Assembly (NCBI GenBank): GCA_002286715.1
Contig: NSJX01000003.1
Location: forward strand, 298,680-362,679
Direction of reading: 5' to 3'
DNA: 64,000 nucleotides
From: Dentipellis sp. KUC8613
Taxonomy: Eukaryota > Basidiomycota > Agaricomycetes > Russulales > Hericiaceae
The notes under the pieces were generated by a model that was not told the origin of the DNA, made no database searches, and saw only the letters and a list, made by a program, of their open reading frames with translations. Below are positions 47,050-58,359 of the stretch, in pieces. The position numbers were made by a program, and so were the translations under genes. Each line of letters begins with the position of its first letter. The stretch's first letter is position 1.

Positions 47050-49308
47050 ATGCTCTTTAATTTTCCTTCTCTATGGCTAACAGCAGTTCTACGCCTGGCC
47101 ACTGCATCTGATCATGTCCACTCCAAGGCATATCACAACCCCGTTCTGCCAGGGTTCCATCCAGATCCGTCCTGTACACGTGTGCCAGAATGGGACAACA
47201 CGTTCTTCTGCGCAACGAGTTCCTTCAATGCTGTACCCGGTGTCCCTGTCTTTGCCAGTAAAGATCTCCAGAACTTTCGACAAATAGGTGTGCATGGAAT
47301 TTGTTAGCTAGATCATGGGCCTGATAGCATTGCCTCGCATAAGGTAACGTTATCACGCGAGAAAGCCAGCTTCCCGGTATAGCGAACACGAATGGTGCAA
47401 CTAGCGGTATCTGGGCTCCCTCAGTCAGGTATTGCGATCCTTTGCTCTCACATAATTCCATCTTTGCTGAGCATGACTAACAGGTACCACAATGGCACAT
47501 TCTGGGTGGTCACCACTTTGGTTTATGACCACCTGCCTCAGAATGATCCTGCTCGTTGGGATAATGTGGGTCACTCCGATTCGGTGATTGGTCAGGCCAA
47601 TTCACCCTGTTACCGGTCTATCATCCAGGTCATTTTCAAGTCGACCAATCCGTTTGACTCGAGCTCTTGGTCGGATGCCTTACATTTTACATTCGAAGGT
47701 TATGACACGTCTCCGTTTTGGGACGATGATGGAAAGACGTATATCGTCGGTAGCCACGCTTGGCAAGTGAGGCCGATGATACAGGGCTTTGAAATCGATC
47801 CTGACAGTGCAGGAATCATCGGCGATATTCATGACATGTGGCCAGGGACTGGCGGAATAGTCAGCCATTCTTGACACTGTTGCTTTGTACTTATCCGATG
47901 ACGTTCACACAGGCCCCTGAAGCCCCGCATCTCTTCACCAAGGATGACTGGTATTATCTGATGATTGCTGAAGGTAAACAGCGCTCTATTCCGCTGCGTC
48001 CTCGTGTTGCTTACGCATTTACGCGAAGGCGGGACGGGCTTGAACCACATGGTGACTTATGCCCGTTCGCGAAGCATGTGGGGACAATATGATCCCGACC
48101 CAGCTAATCCAGTATTGACCAACGCCAATACGACCCAATATTGTGCGCCGATAGGTCTCTTCCGATTGGTCTGTAACTAATAGCATATCTACAGTCCAAA
48201 CCGTCGGTCATGCAGACATCTTCAATGATACTGCTGGGAATTGGCCAGTACTTGACCTACCGCCCGGAATCGCCATTAACTTCCTTACAGGTGGGCCGTT
48301 GCTTTGTCTACGCGCTCCGGCCCGGAATATACATACTACCCCATGGGGCGTGAGACGGTGTTGACTCCTGCTGAATGGAAAGAGGGTCAATTTCCAACCT
48401 TCACGCCTGTGCGTGGACAGGAAACGGGTCCTCTACCAGCACAGAATAAGCAGATTGGTGGGAACGGGTAGGAGTACTCCCAGAGATATTCCTTGACTTC
48501 TCTGACGCCATCGCAGCAATTGGGCTGGCCAGGACGATTTCCTGAACTTCCCACCGGGCTCGTCTTTACCAGTCCACTTCGTCCATAATCGTTTCCCCGA
48601 CCCCTCTGCATACACGGTCTCTCCGCCGGGTCACTTAAACACACTCTGCCTAACACCGTCTGTCCTCAACCTGACGAGCACAGACGCCAGGACAGCAGTC
48701 ACTCCCCAGACCTTCGTCGGCAGACGTCAAGAACACGTCGAATTTGTATTCACCGTCCGCTTGTCGTTCGCTTCGCAACAGGATGGGGCCGAAGCCGGGG
48801 CCACCGTGTTCCTCAATCAGGGGCAGCACTTTGACTTGGGTGTCGTCACACTTACGCCCCAGTCTGCTGCTGAAGCCGGGTACACCGGCAAACCAGCAAA
48901 TGCGTCCGCTCGCTACATTCGTCTCAGAACGATTACCGCCAGCTCGTCTGACCAAGGCGCCAGTGATCCTCTATCGAAGCCTGACATTTTCCTGCTTGAG
49001 CCCAGTCTCCAGAGATCCAGCAACTTACAGCTACAGATCGAAGCTGTTAATAGGACAACCTACGCGTTTAGGTACGAGACAGCCGGAGGATGGGCCACGG
49101 TCGGATTTGGAAACTCAAGTCAAGTAAGTGGAGGATTCGTAGGTCAGTGCGCTGCCCAATTATGCATTCTACTTGAATGGCTACTCATTGTATCTTCGTC
49201 CTCGCAGGCACTATCGTCGGCCTTTTTGCGACTGGGAACGGCGCAAATGTCTCAGATCCAGCCTACTTCTCCAATTTCTCCTACAAGGGTAATCACGCTG
49301 TATTTTGA
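47050..49308 (+). CDS. Secreted glycoside hydrolase family 43 protein
   Basis: Ten exons (47050-47287, 47344-47428, 47484-47565, 47629-47859, 47913-47973, 48029-48142, 48195-48243, 48291-48467, 48517-49142, 49208-49308) encode 587 residues. A signal peptide (MLFNFPSLWLTAVLRLATA) starts the protein. The five-bladed GH43 catalytic domain shows the base Asp in PGFHPDPSC, the modulating Asp in GYDTSPFWDDDGKTYIVGSH and the acid Glu in GIAPEAPHLF. YYPMGRETVLTPAEWKEGQF and FTPVRG close it. A C-terminal beta-sandwich of about 200 residues (RQEHVEFVFTVRLSF, NRTTYAFRYETAGGW) is typical of beta-xylosidase/arabinofuranosidase members. Substrate is probably arabinoxylan or xylan side chains (inference). 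The intron at 48244-48290 begins with GC; using it restores GNWWAVALSTRSG. Confidence 0.9.
48244..48290 (+). other. GC-AG intron in the GH43 gene
   Basis: Donor is TG/GCCAGT and acceptor CTTACAG, 47 nt. No GT in the area gives a correct frame: the only nearby GT (48248-48249) shifts the frame and loses the conserved segment. With the GC donor the protein reads GNWWAVALSTRSGPEY, the family pattern. Confidence 0.7.
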
Positions 49309-49585
49309 GTAACATTGTGTGTGATAGTAGTCCTGGTGCCGTCTGCAGTCCGTGTATGAATAGTCATCGTCGCCGGTTGAGGACATGTGACAGATAAGAG
49401 TTCCGTCTTCGTTCCGTTTCGCCTGTAATGAATGCTATGGAAAACACACCACTGTCCATGCGGTTTCAATAAGACATAGATATAGATACACAGTTACTTT
49501 GCTATCCCTAGGGTCTCACCATGCTGTATACAAACCCCGATGAACAACTCGAACCCCAAACCCTGCATCCCACCTAGTACTCGTA

Positions 49586-52500
49586 TTATGATTCAGTAGC
49601 AGTCGGGGCAGGCGGTGCTTGCTTCAGCAGCGCCTCGAGCTTCACCAGCGTCCGTTCTAGTGTGATGATCCCGCCCGCGGTGAGCCGCGGCACAGCACGC
49701 TGCTCCCCGTCCAAGTTCGCCTCCGTAACTTCGGGTTCCGCCCGGCTTTTCTCCATGAGTGCGCGAGCATCCCGCACGACCTTGGCCAGGCGGCCTTGTT
49801 GATAGTAGAGCCAATGGATCTCCGTTTCTAGTGAGCCCAAGGGGATCTCGAGCGCACGACGGACGAAGCCGCGCGACAAGACGTAAGCCTTCTCATTATA
49901 GAGCCGGCTTTTCGAAGTGAATAGGTGAGACAGAGAAAGGTATGGGGAATCACGACGCATACCTGTTGACGATACCGTCTTCGGTACCACGAAGTTTGTC
50001 GTAAGCGGGCTCGCAGAACCACCTGCCCGCGAATGAGTATTGTGTCTGTGGAAACGATCTGGCAGGCTTACGGTTCTTTGACTAAGACGAGCCCTTGTAT
50101 AGAGACCAGCGCTTGAAGGAGAGAAGACCGCGCTGGACTCCATGATTCGCTCCGATCGCCTGCCCACGTCCCGAGGATGGAGAGGCAAACCTTGCCTTCC
50201 TCATACAGATTACTACATCCCCTTGTCAATATACACGGACTGATATTACTTTACTGGAAACAGAATCTTACGGATTAACTGTAAAGGCCATGTAGCGTCA
50301 GCGATTAAATCACGCCCGGCTAAAGGGCAAGGGACATTACCTCTTCCATTTCCGTTTGTCCAACTGAGGAAATGTGCTATTGGCGGGCTTTGAGGGAAGT
50401 TGGAATCGAGCATCCAATCGATGACAAATGGCGCGTCTTCGTATGGTGTGTTCTCTGGCCCAATGATAAGCGAACGCAAGAGATCCGAGCGATCCTCGTA
50501 GGCGCGGACAATGATAGAATCTAATGTACTGTGAGTAACCGAGAAAGCGAAGCTTTCTAACCTCGGTACTCACCTGGTAGACTGTTAGTCAGGGCCCGGT
50601 ATTCTTTCTGCAAACGGCCTAAGAAGTTTCTTGATGGCTGAGTGGGAGTAGAGCTGTAGAATGCGTGGTCGTGTGGCGCTTCGGCGAGAACCTCAAATCG
50701 TTTCCATGATGGGCTGACGTCTTCAGTCTTCGGTGCGGTAGCCTGAGCCGTAACGGCCTCCGTATCGTCCATAGCATCGGTCGCAGCGTCTGGCGACGAA
50801 GAGTAAGCTGTAGAAGCAGTAACTTGTGAGACAGCAGTTGAATCCGCTGGCTCGATAGGCTCGCCGGTGCCAGGTTCTGACGAAGGTGTCAGCGTGTCCG
50901 TCCATTTGACATCGGTATCAGCCTGCTCAGGCGTTGACGAGTCGTCTGCCCAATCCTCCTCTTCCACCTCCATAGTCTCGTCTTCGTCATCCGTCTCTTC
51001 CCACTCATCGCCGTCATCGCCGGTTGTTTCAGCTTGCCAATGGCCGTCCTCGTCCATTGCCCAAATCTCATCTAGTCCATGATGATGGTGGTGGTGGTGG
51101 TGATGGTGGTGATGGTGAAGATCGTCCACATCATCCATTTCGTCTTGCTCTGCGGAAAGATCGTCACCCCACAAGTCTTCTAGTTGCTCCAGGGTATCAT
51201 AGAGTCGGGTTAGTCGTTCTAGAGGAAGGACAGATATTGATCCGTTCGGAAGAGTCACCTCCACGCTACCATCTAAACGAAGCTGAATGTAATTTTTAGT
51301 TGAAAGCTGGATGTCTATCGGGGAGCCATGACATGACGAACCTCAGAAACTTCGCCAAACCAATTGAGACTAGTATCATTTTTATCTGGGCGCCGGATCT
51401 TCCCCTCTGCGATTGAATCTTGTTCCCGACGTTGAGCGATGTCCATACCAATGTCCGATATCGTCTTTCGCCAGCCGCCATACTGCCCATTCGCACCGAC
51501 TGTAGGAGGCTCCCTGACCCAGGCTTCCACCTCACCAATCCTTGGCACCCTGGGCTTCTCTAAGCCATTGGTCGATCCCGGGGAATGGATGAAAACGAAA
51601 TCGCCTCGACGGACCCCCAAACCATCGAACGTTACGGGCTCAACTGCTGACCAGTCGCTCGTACCATGAGGGTCCAATTCCAAAAGGGATGCCAACTCTG
51701 TGGTGCCCGTGTCACCATAACGTATGAGAGCCGTCCGTTGTGCTGCATCGACGGATTGAACAACCGCCGCACGTCTTGTGTCTTCCCCTTTCCAGATGAC
51801 ATGGTCTCCAGGCCTTCGACAGAGACGTCAGTCGCAGAGCGGACCAAACGATTGGTCCGGTACTCACCAGCAGTCATATTCATCGGGATTCAGATACGGG
51901 ATGAGATCTGTAGCCAGCAGGGTTTCGGTGCTCCCATCTTGCCAGAGAACATTTACTGTGGTCTGTGTAGTCTTCACAACATAAACGCGAACTTCGATAA
52001 CACCGTAAGGCTCGCCATTCGTCCCATGCCTTGTGAACGGTAGACCGGTCGAATCCTTGAGTACGACCTTGTCTCCCACACGCATCAGCTGCTCTGCCCT
52101 GCTTCTCACGAGCTTGAGTTTGCCGAGTTCTCCGCTGGGCCAGAATCGACTAGGGCGCGGTTTCGTTTCAGCCACTTCGGGTGATAGCTATAGACTTGTC
52201 AGCGCATGCCAGAGCAATGATCTAGACAAACTTGCAGACTGGTCAATAGCGAGCCACGAGATGGCGAGAACGCTATGTTTGATCTCGACAACGGTGTCTG
52301 CACTGTTCTGTCGGGGTGACCGGGAGAACAGCCCAAACAGACTTCCAAAGTTCACAGGCGATGGGAGAATGTCCTGGGAGCTGGCTTGAGCGCATTCAAG
52401 TAACGATTTAGGCGGTACTTACGCTGCCTTTGTCTCCTACTGTCAAGCGGGAGCTGAGTTCAGGCAGCCGAACTAGTTGTCCGTTGGATATGTCGACCAC

Positions 52501-53183
52501 AGCCTCGTCGAATAACTGCGCGAACTCCGTCATTGGCCCATTCGTACTAAAAAGATGCAACCCACCTCTACTATCTGTAACAAGTCAATTCAAGTTTGAC
52601 ATGGGATATGCTGTGGCGGACTCACTTGACCGACCCAGTGATCATACGCAACGTAATCTCCGACGTCTACATCCGCGGGGCTCTCGACATCGCTCATACT
52701 CTTCCATCCAGGGACAGGCTCGCCACTGATGGCGTGTTCAAGGCTGGCCTTAACATCTACCCCAGTGACTACTCCGGATCGCACGTCGTCGATGCTCTTC
52801 TTGCATAGATCACCAGGCTGGAACATTCGGTCTACGAGAGTGAAACCGGACTCGGGAAGAATCTCTCGAGTAGCGTTAGGGAAGAAAGAGACCCCAACCT
52901 CGCCGCGCTGCAGCGGTCTCATGAGCGGGTCATATTGCTCGGTGGGCGGAGGTACATCCTCTGCGTCGTGCCAGCATCTCTTAAGCACACGAGATAATTA
53001 GAAAGAGCTGACGAGCACTCAAAGGCACGCACCAGGACAATCCCATACGACTGCGGAGTTTCCGTCCTCTGGACGATGTCCTCCTGGTAGAACTGTTCGG
53101 ACTTGTGAGTCTGCTGCTTCTCAGCATCTCGCCGCGCAAACACTCACTTTGGTGGGTTTCCGGGCGTTGTTCTGCGATACCAT
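49586..53183 (-). CDS. UBE2O: UBE2O-type E2/E3 hybrid ubiquitin-conjugating enzyme
   Basis: Fourteen exons encode 973 residues: 53183-53148, 53113-53033, 52979-52626, 52574-52566, 52515-52423, 52373-52236, 52187-51868, 51813-51342, 51282-50574, 50520-50341, 50278-50272, 50212-50072, 50022-49963 and 49907-49586. The N-terminal half has UBE2O-type beta-barrel segments: [62 protein letters not shown] and [20 protein letters not shown]. An acidic region with 13 consecutive His follows. The UBC domain begins at [17 protein letters not shown] and continues [28 protein letters not shown] and [19 protein letters not shown]. The Cys is the ubiquitin thioester site. In animals UBE2O ubiquitinates ribosomal and other orphan proteins. 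Two coding segments are tiny exons (9 and 7 bases), and one intron is GC-AG. Confidence 0.9.
50272..50278 (-). other. UBE2O: 7-nt microexon in the UBC domain
   Basis: Seven bases flanked by TTTACAG on its 5' side and GTAAGA on its 3' side. They supply part of V, all of N and part of P in [12 protein letters not shown], just upstream of the catalytic Cys. The flanking introns are 62 and 59 nt. Skipping it shifts the frame. Confidence 0.75.
51079..51117 (-). repeat. Histidine codon repeat (13 codons) in the UBE2O gene
   Basis: CAC/CAT codons in tandem encode 13 histidines followed by GLDE, within an acidic, disordered region between the beta-barrel part and the UBC domain. Mixed CAC and CAT codons suggest selection for histidine rather than pure DNA slippage, which is inference. 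Confidence 0.85.
52188..52235 (-). other. UBE2O: GC-AG intron in the UBE2O gene
   Basis: Donor is CAGTCT/GCAAGT, matching the GC-intron consensus at the 3' part, and the acceptor is TCTATAG; 48 nt. It joins SWLAIDQS to [16 protein letters not shown] in phase 0. Nearby GT dinucleotides give a wrong frame or a stop. Confidence 0.75.
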
Positions 53184-53445
53184 TCGATTGAGGGTGTCAA
53201 GCAGATGGGATTAGATTTGTATGAAGCGGCGGTATGTATGAAGGGAAATGTGGCGGCAAGGAATGGTGTAGAATACAAAGCAGCGCCCGAGCCTGAACGA
53301 GTGACCGAGCAGAGAGAGCTGCTCCTCCGATAACTGACTGAGGACCCCGGATCACCCTCGGCGCTTCGCGGTAAGATAAGATAAGATCCCCAAACGACTT
53401 GACGCAGGCGGCGTATCTTCTGTTGACTTCCTCTTTGTCTTGACC

Positions 53446-55216
53446 ATGGACAGCTCATCGCAGTCTCCTCCCCCTAAGACCACTACAAAGCTATCTATTA
53501 TATCCATTCCGCCAGAAATTCTTCATCGTATTCTGGAATTCCTCGACTATCGCTCGTTGCTCCGCTGCGAACAGGTGAGTTTCCCATCTTGGCAACGCCA
53601 CTTGAAGAGGGCGAGTCGAAGCAATCCACTCATACGGTTACAGGTATGCCAAAAGTTCCATGGTGTAGTGAAGAAAACTTCTGCTCTGCAATACCGGCTC
53701 CAGTTAGCAGCCAGTGGTGAACATGATGGACCGAACAGTAGTCTCAGCGCTGCTGAACGGTTGAATACTTTGAGGAAGTATAACGATACTTGGAGAAAAA
53801 TGGAATGGACCAACAGCACCTCGGAGAGAATTTCCGCTGGAGGCCTTTACGAGCTTTACGGGAATATTCTGGCGCAAAATCTGGACCGACACCGTATAAC
53901 GTTCAAGCAATTGCCCTCCGAAATACGGCGAATTGAAGAGCGAAATTGGGTTCTCAATTTCGACTTCCACATCCGCGATTTTGGGATAGATCCTGCTCAA
54001 GATGCTCTATTTATCTTTCAGACACACGACCTGTACGTTTCTTATGTTGAACAAGTGGCCGTATATTCATCCTTGGTTCCACAAGTGATGGTATTTGCCG
54101 TATTCATATACGCACTCTCAGCACAGGAGAACCTCATCCTCTCGCTGAAAGAATTTCTGGTATCTTGGAGTATCCAATTGCAAGTCCGGACTTATCGTTC
54201 ACTATTCAGCCTCATCGCGATTACATTGGGGTTATATTTGAGCCGACTGAAAACGAGGTCGAGAACCTGTTCATCATATGGAACTGGAAAACAGGGGTCG
54301 TGGAAATGGTATACTTCTCCAATCGAGATGACCTTGTCTTGATACTCATCAGTCTTATTTTCAGCGACTCGCCGGCATGGACGTGGCTTCATTTAGCTTC
54401 CTTGACGAGGACCACGTCATGGTTGCGTCTCTCTCGGGCCGGTTGGAAACTTACTCGAAACCCTCTTTGTTGGTATACAATTTCAAAGAAGTACCCTCGG
54501 AAGAAATGGACCTTGGAGATGAACCCTATGTCTGCGCCTTCTCCATGCCCGAGATGGATGAAGAAGCAGTTTCGGCATACATGCTCATTCGATCGGACCC
54601 GGCACCCAGCTGGTCCCCCTCTCTCGACCTGCATGTTCCTTTCTATATCTCCCATCTTCAGCGGCTTTTCGTAGTAAGCCTTGTGCTCATAGTCGGGCAT
54701 CGCATCGAAGCCTTCGACTTCTTCATTCCCTCCCACTCACTTCTACCGCATGTCGAAGAGGCGAAAATAGCCGCCGTGCCGCGTGATGTTTGCTGGGAGG
54801 ACTGGGGCCTACATGGGTCCCACATGACCCAAGTATCGCCTCGCCGACCTATATGGGTCTGCTACGTATTTGGCATGAGATATGCTACGCTGGCCTTCGA
54901 TGAAACCCTCCGGCCCAAGATCAAGATCCTGGATTTTCACCCAGAAAGACTGGCGTCAGGACTTATGACGGCCAGTTCCAACCCGTCAGATAACTGGTCT
55001 GTTGTATCAGATACGGAGAAGGTGCCCGGCCAATGGATTTCTGGGCCCGTTACAACGACACTGCCATACCTCTCCAAGATCGTTGAAATTCCCCCTGAAG
55101 TAAACCTAGACTCTCAGGTCTGCACGATGCTTAGCGAGGACGCAGTAATTGTTATGGAAACTGTACGGATACGCTCTTTCCTGGATGATCAAAGGCTGAC
55201 CTTGAGTTCTGCATAG
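53446..55216 (+). CDS. F-box protein
   Basis: Exons 53446-53574, 53644-54032, 54086-54308 and 54365-55216 encode 530 residues. The F-box lies at about residues 17-60: LSIISIPPEILHRILEFLDY, RSLLRCEQVCQKFHGVVKKT, with the intron inside it as often seen in basidiomycete F-box genes. The rest has WD40-like or propeller-like strand patterns (YIGVIFEPTENEVENLFIIW, WKTGVVEM, FSFLDEDHVMVASLSGRLE, KIKILDFHP) without clear repeats. F-box proteins bring substrates to SCF ubiquitin ligases through Skp1. The substrate is unknown; basidiomycetes carry large expanded sets of such genes. It is head to head with the UBE2O gene, 262 bases apart. Confidence 0.85.
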
Positions 55217-56126
55217 GCAATCGGTCGAAGGATGCATATTTATTCGATCTAGTGCACGCGAATCACTGTTGTAGTCAGTATTACATCGACTGTTCTCATG
55301 CCCAGACTTATACTGACACCAGCCGCTGGCATAGTTGTTACCATCTTTCGTAGCGTGGGACTGAGTCTCTGAACCGCTGTATCAGTAGCCATCTTCCTGT
55401 ATCCCGCCATCTTCCGATTACGGTGATATAGCTGAATGCTGTAATGACGCACATGATTGTCGCCGTGAGAGTCTGAGGCGCTGGAAGGCGTTGCTTCAGT
55501 AGCGCTGTAGGGCGTCTTTACATGCTGATGTTCTTGATTAGAGATCGTCACTGCAGTGCGAAGAGGCGCCAATCCAGCGCTCTTACATGTCGGACGTAGG
55601 CGCCAGGAGATGGAGAAGCTTTCGGGCCCTGGTACGAGCGCCAGTACGAAGGTATCACCTTTCACAGCACTGCGATTTGCAAGCTGCTGTGAATGCTGGA
55701 ATGGCGTGCCCTTTGTCTACGCATTTCATGGCTTTGCACCGAGGGATCTCCGAGCATAATTACCGCGGGGTGACGTTGTGAGCTCTAAGGGCCATTCGAC
55801 GGCCGGATGCTATCCGAATGAATTGCAGACGGCAGGAGATGCGAGCAGCTGGTGTAGGTGCCGAAGCAAAGCAATAGCGATAAGTGCGCATGACGCAGGC
55901 GGGGAAAAGGGTTGTCGGAAAAGGCGATAAGATTAGATTCGGGCCAGCGCCAATTGAGTCATGGCCGCCCCGCGCATTACGCACAAATTTCGTCCTCGGA
56001 AAGCAGCGCAGAACGCCCAAATCATGTTCCTGTCCTACCGTCCCCCTGCCATGACTCATAAAGCCTCTACTTAGCCCTCTTCTTTAGCTTTTCCATCCCC
56101 CCCAACTTCCCAGACCTCCTCCGCCA
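55217..56126. other. Intergenic region, 910 bases
   Basis: Lies between the F-box gene and N-acetylglutamate synthase, both on plus. Two minus-strand open frames (55249-55665 and 55760-56059) are present but have no family motifs. I could not find a clear splice path joining them. A CT-rich tract at about 56073-56126 precedes the next start and is probably its promoter/leader. Confidence 0.4.
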
Positions 56127-58098
56127 ATGTTCCACCACGCAGTACTTCACGGCCCACATAGGTTCGCAGCCACAGCTGCTTCAGCGCGGTCGGCGCAAAC
56201 GTTCAAGGCGTTCTATGCCGTCCGTTTATTCCTTGGTCTTCATAACGACCCCGTATACTGATTCTTGTCTGGTGCTATTAGACCGTGCGAGGCTTGCAGG
56301 CGCAGCCAGAGCCTGAGGACCACGAGCCTCCAGCAGAAAATGTGCGTACAACTTCACACCTGGTCAACTGCTGCTAATCGCACCACAGGACTTCATACTC
56401 TCCATTCTTCGCGCGAACCCTTCCGTCAGAGACACGAAGTCCTACCTCAACTCGTTCGGTTCCTTCCCTCAGCCACGATCCCCGTCTCCTTCATTGCCGA
56501 CTCCCCCACCGGCTGTCCAGCAGCCGGCTTTGCCTGATCAATTAACGACCCAGGCCATACCCACCGACGTCCCAGAGGTCAAACCCAGCCCCCTCGTAGC
56601 CTCAATTTTAAATCCTGTTTACCGTCGCACTGCTCTCGTGAAGATACAAGGGCCGTTCACCGAACGGCAGCTGGAGAGCATTGCCCGCGGTATGGTCTAC
56701 CTGGAGAAACTCGGTCTCACTAGCGTCATAGTCATCGAACACGACGGTATTCCAAAAGGTGATGATGGGGAACGAGAGGCTATTGCCGAAGAGACGATGC
56801 GGGTCGTCACCGCCCTCGAGAACCAAGGTGCTCGAACGCGTCCCATTATTGGTGCGATCGTGCGATTAGGACCGAAGCCTGGTGACGACGAATCGTCTGG
56901 TTTGCCCATCCCGGAAGCGCATACGGTTCCCTCCGACTTGATACCCATCCGCTCTGCCCTGCGGGCCGGCGAGATACCGGTCCTCGCACCCATGGCACTT
57001 GATTCTGCCTGTCGGTCGGTCCGAGTACAGTCGAACGACGTGGTTGCTGCCCTCGCTCGGGGCATGGTAGAGGCATCCGAGCTGGACGGCCACAAGCGTC
57101 ACTCTGAGGTGCAGGACATCTCTTCAGATGATGTTGACCTCGCCCCGTTGCGCCTCATGATCATCAATCGCGAAGGCGGCGTGCCCTCTTACGCCCGCTC
57201 AGGATACCCCCATCTTCTGATCAACATGGCGTCGGAGTATCATCACATCCAGGAGACGTTCCATCCGTCGTGGAAGTCCACGCATCCGACGTCGCTTTCA
57301 AATTTGTCACTGGCGCGCACCTGTCTCGAGTACATGCCTCCGACCTCATCTGCCATCATGGTCAACCACCGCGTTCCGAGTTCGCTCATTGCCAACCTGA
57401 TCACGAACAAGCCCGCGTTCAGTTCTAGCCTGCCGCATGCGCTCCTGCAGGGAAACCGCAGCCTCACACCCCACACCCCCTCTCTCCTCCGGCGTGGCTT
57501 GGACATAGGCGTCATCCGAAACGTTGCGGACATCGATAAAGTCAAGATGACAGCCTTGCTCGAGCAGTCCTTCAGGCGCACGCTGGACGCCGACGAGTTC
57601 TTCACCCGCCTGGAAAAGCATCTCGACTTCGTCATTGTCGCGGGCGACTATGCCGGCGCTGCGATCGTGACGCGCGAGCCGTGCCCCGAAACATCCACCC
57701 CCATTACCTATCTCGACAAGTTCGCCGTGCTGCCTAGCCACCAGGGTGACGGCACCGTCGACTTCCTTTGGGTCGCTCTGCATGATGAAACTTACGGGCT
57801 GGGACTTCCGTTCTCGGTGAACCCCAACGGCGGAAAAGAAGGCGAGGGCGAGGGGCAGGACATTGTATGGCGCAGCCGTGCGAACAACCCTGTCAACAAG
57901 TGGTACTTCGAGCGCAGCTCGGGACACATCCGGATGGGCGACTGGGTCCTCTTTTGGTGCGACGCGGAGAAACGGCTGAAGACGGAGGAGGGGCGCCGGG
58001 GGTCTGCTGGCCTGTCATACGTCGAGACGTGGGAGCGCGGGCGCGTGTCCAAGTGGGCGGATGTTGTCACCAAAATACCATCGAGCTGGAGGAAGTAA
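56127..58098 (+). CDS. ARG2: Mitochondrial amino-acid N-acetyltransferase (N-acetylglutamate synthase)
   Basis: First step of arginine synthesis: acetyl-CoA plus glutamate to N-acetylglutamate, in the mitochondrial matrix. Exons 56127-56219, 56282-56341 and 56389-58098 give 620 residues. The N-terminus (MFHHAVLHGPHRFAATAASA) is basic and hydroxylated, as expected for a mitochondrial presequence. An amino-acid-kinase-like domain spans about residues 120-400 (RRTALVKIQGPFTERQ, LTSVIVIEHDGIPKGDD, LRLMIINREGGVPSYARSG). The C-terminal GNAT/NAT domain runs from about 430 (DFVIVAGDYAGAAIV, YLDKFAVLPSHQGDGTVDFL, WRSRANNPVNKWYFERSSGH). This two-domain order is that of fungal Arg2. The first intron uses a GTCCGT donor, the same rare form as in ALG9 here. 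In yeast the enzyme is feedback-inhibited by arginine and stabilised by Arg5,6. Confidence 0.92.
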
Positions 58099-58359
58099 AC
58101 CGCATACTATTTATCCCATGCATCTACACACAACCGGCTCTTCCGTCTTCTTGCTCATCAGATAGCGTAGACTATTATCTTAGTATATTCTCCACATTAC
58201 CATATGTGTATCTCGGGACATCCTCACCATCCCCTTGCTAACTATAGACAACTGTATTACATACAAGCATCGACGCCTCGCTACATGTGCTACAATGAAA
58301 CGTCCAAATGAATGGCCAGTGATTCTTCCGGGCGAATTCGAACATGTGCTCCTGCCCAA

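Noticed and set aside
55249..56059. Two minus-strand open frames as a small gene
   Set aside because: No shared splice path, no recognisable motif and composition like antisense or UTR sequence.
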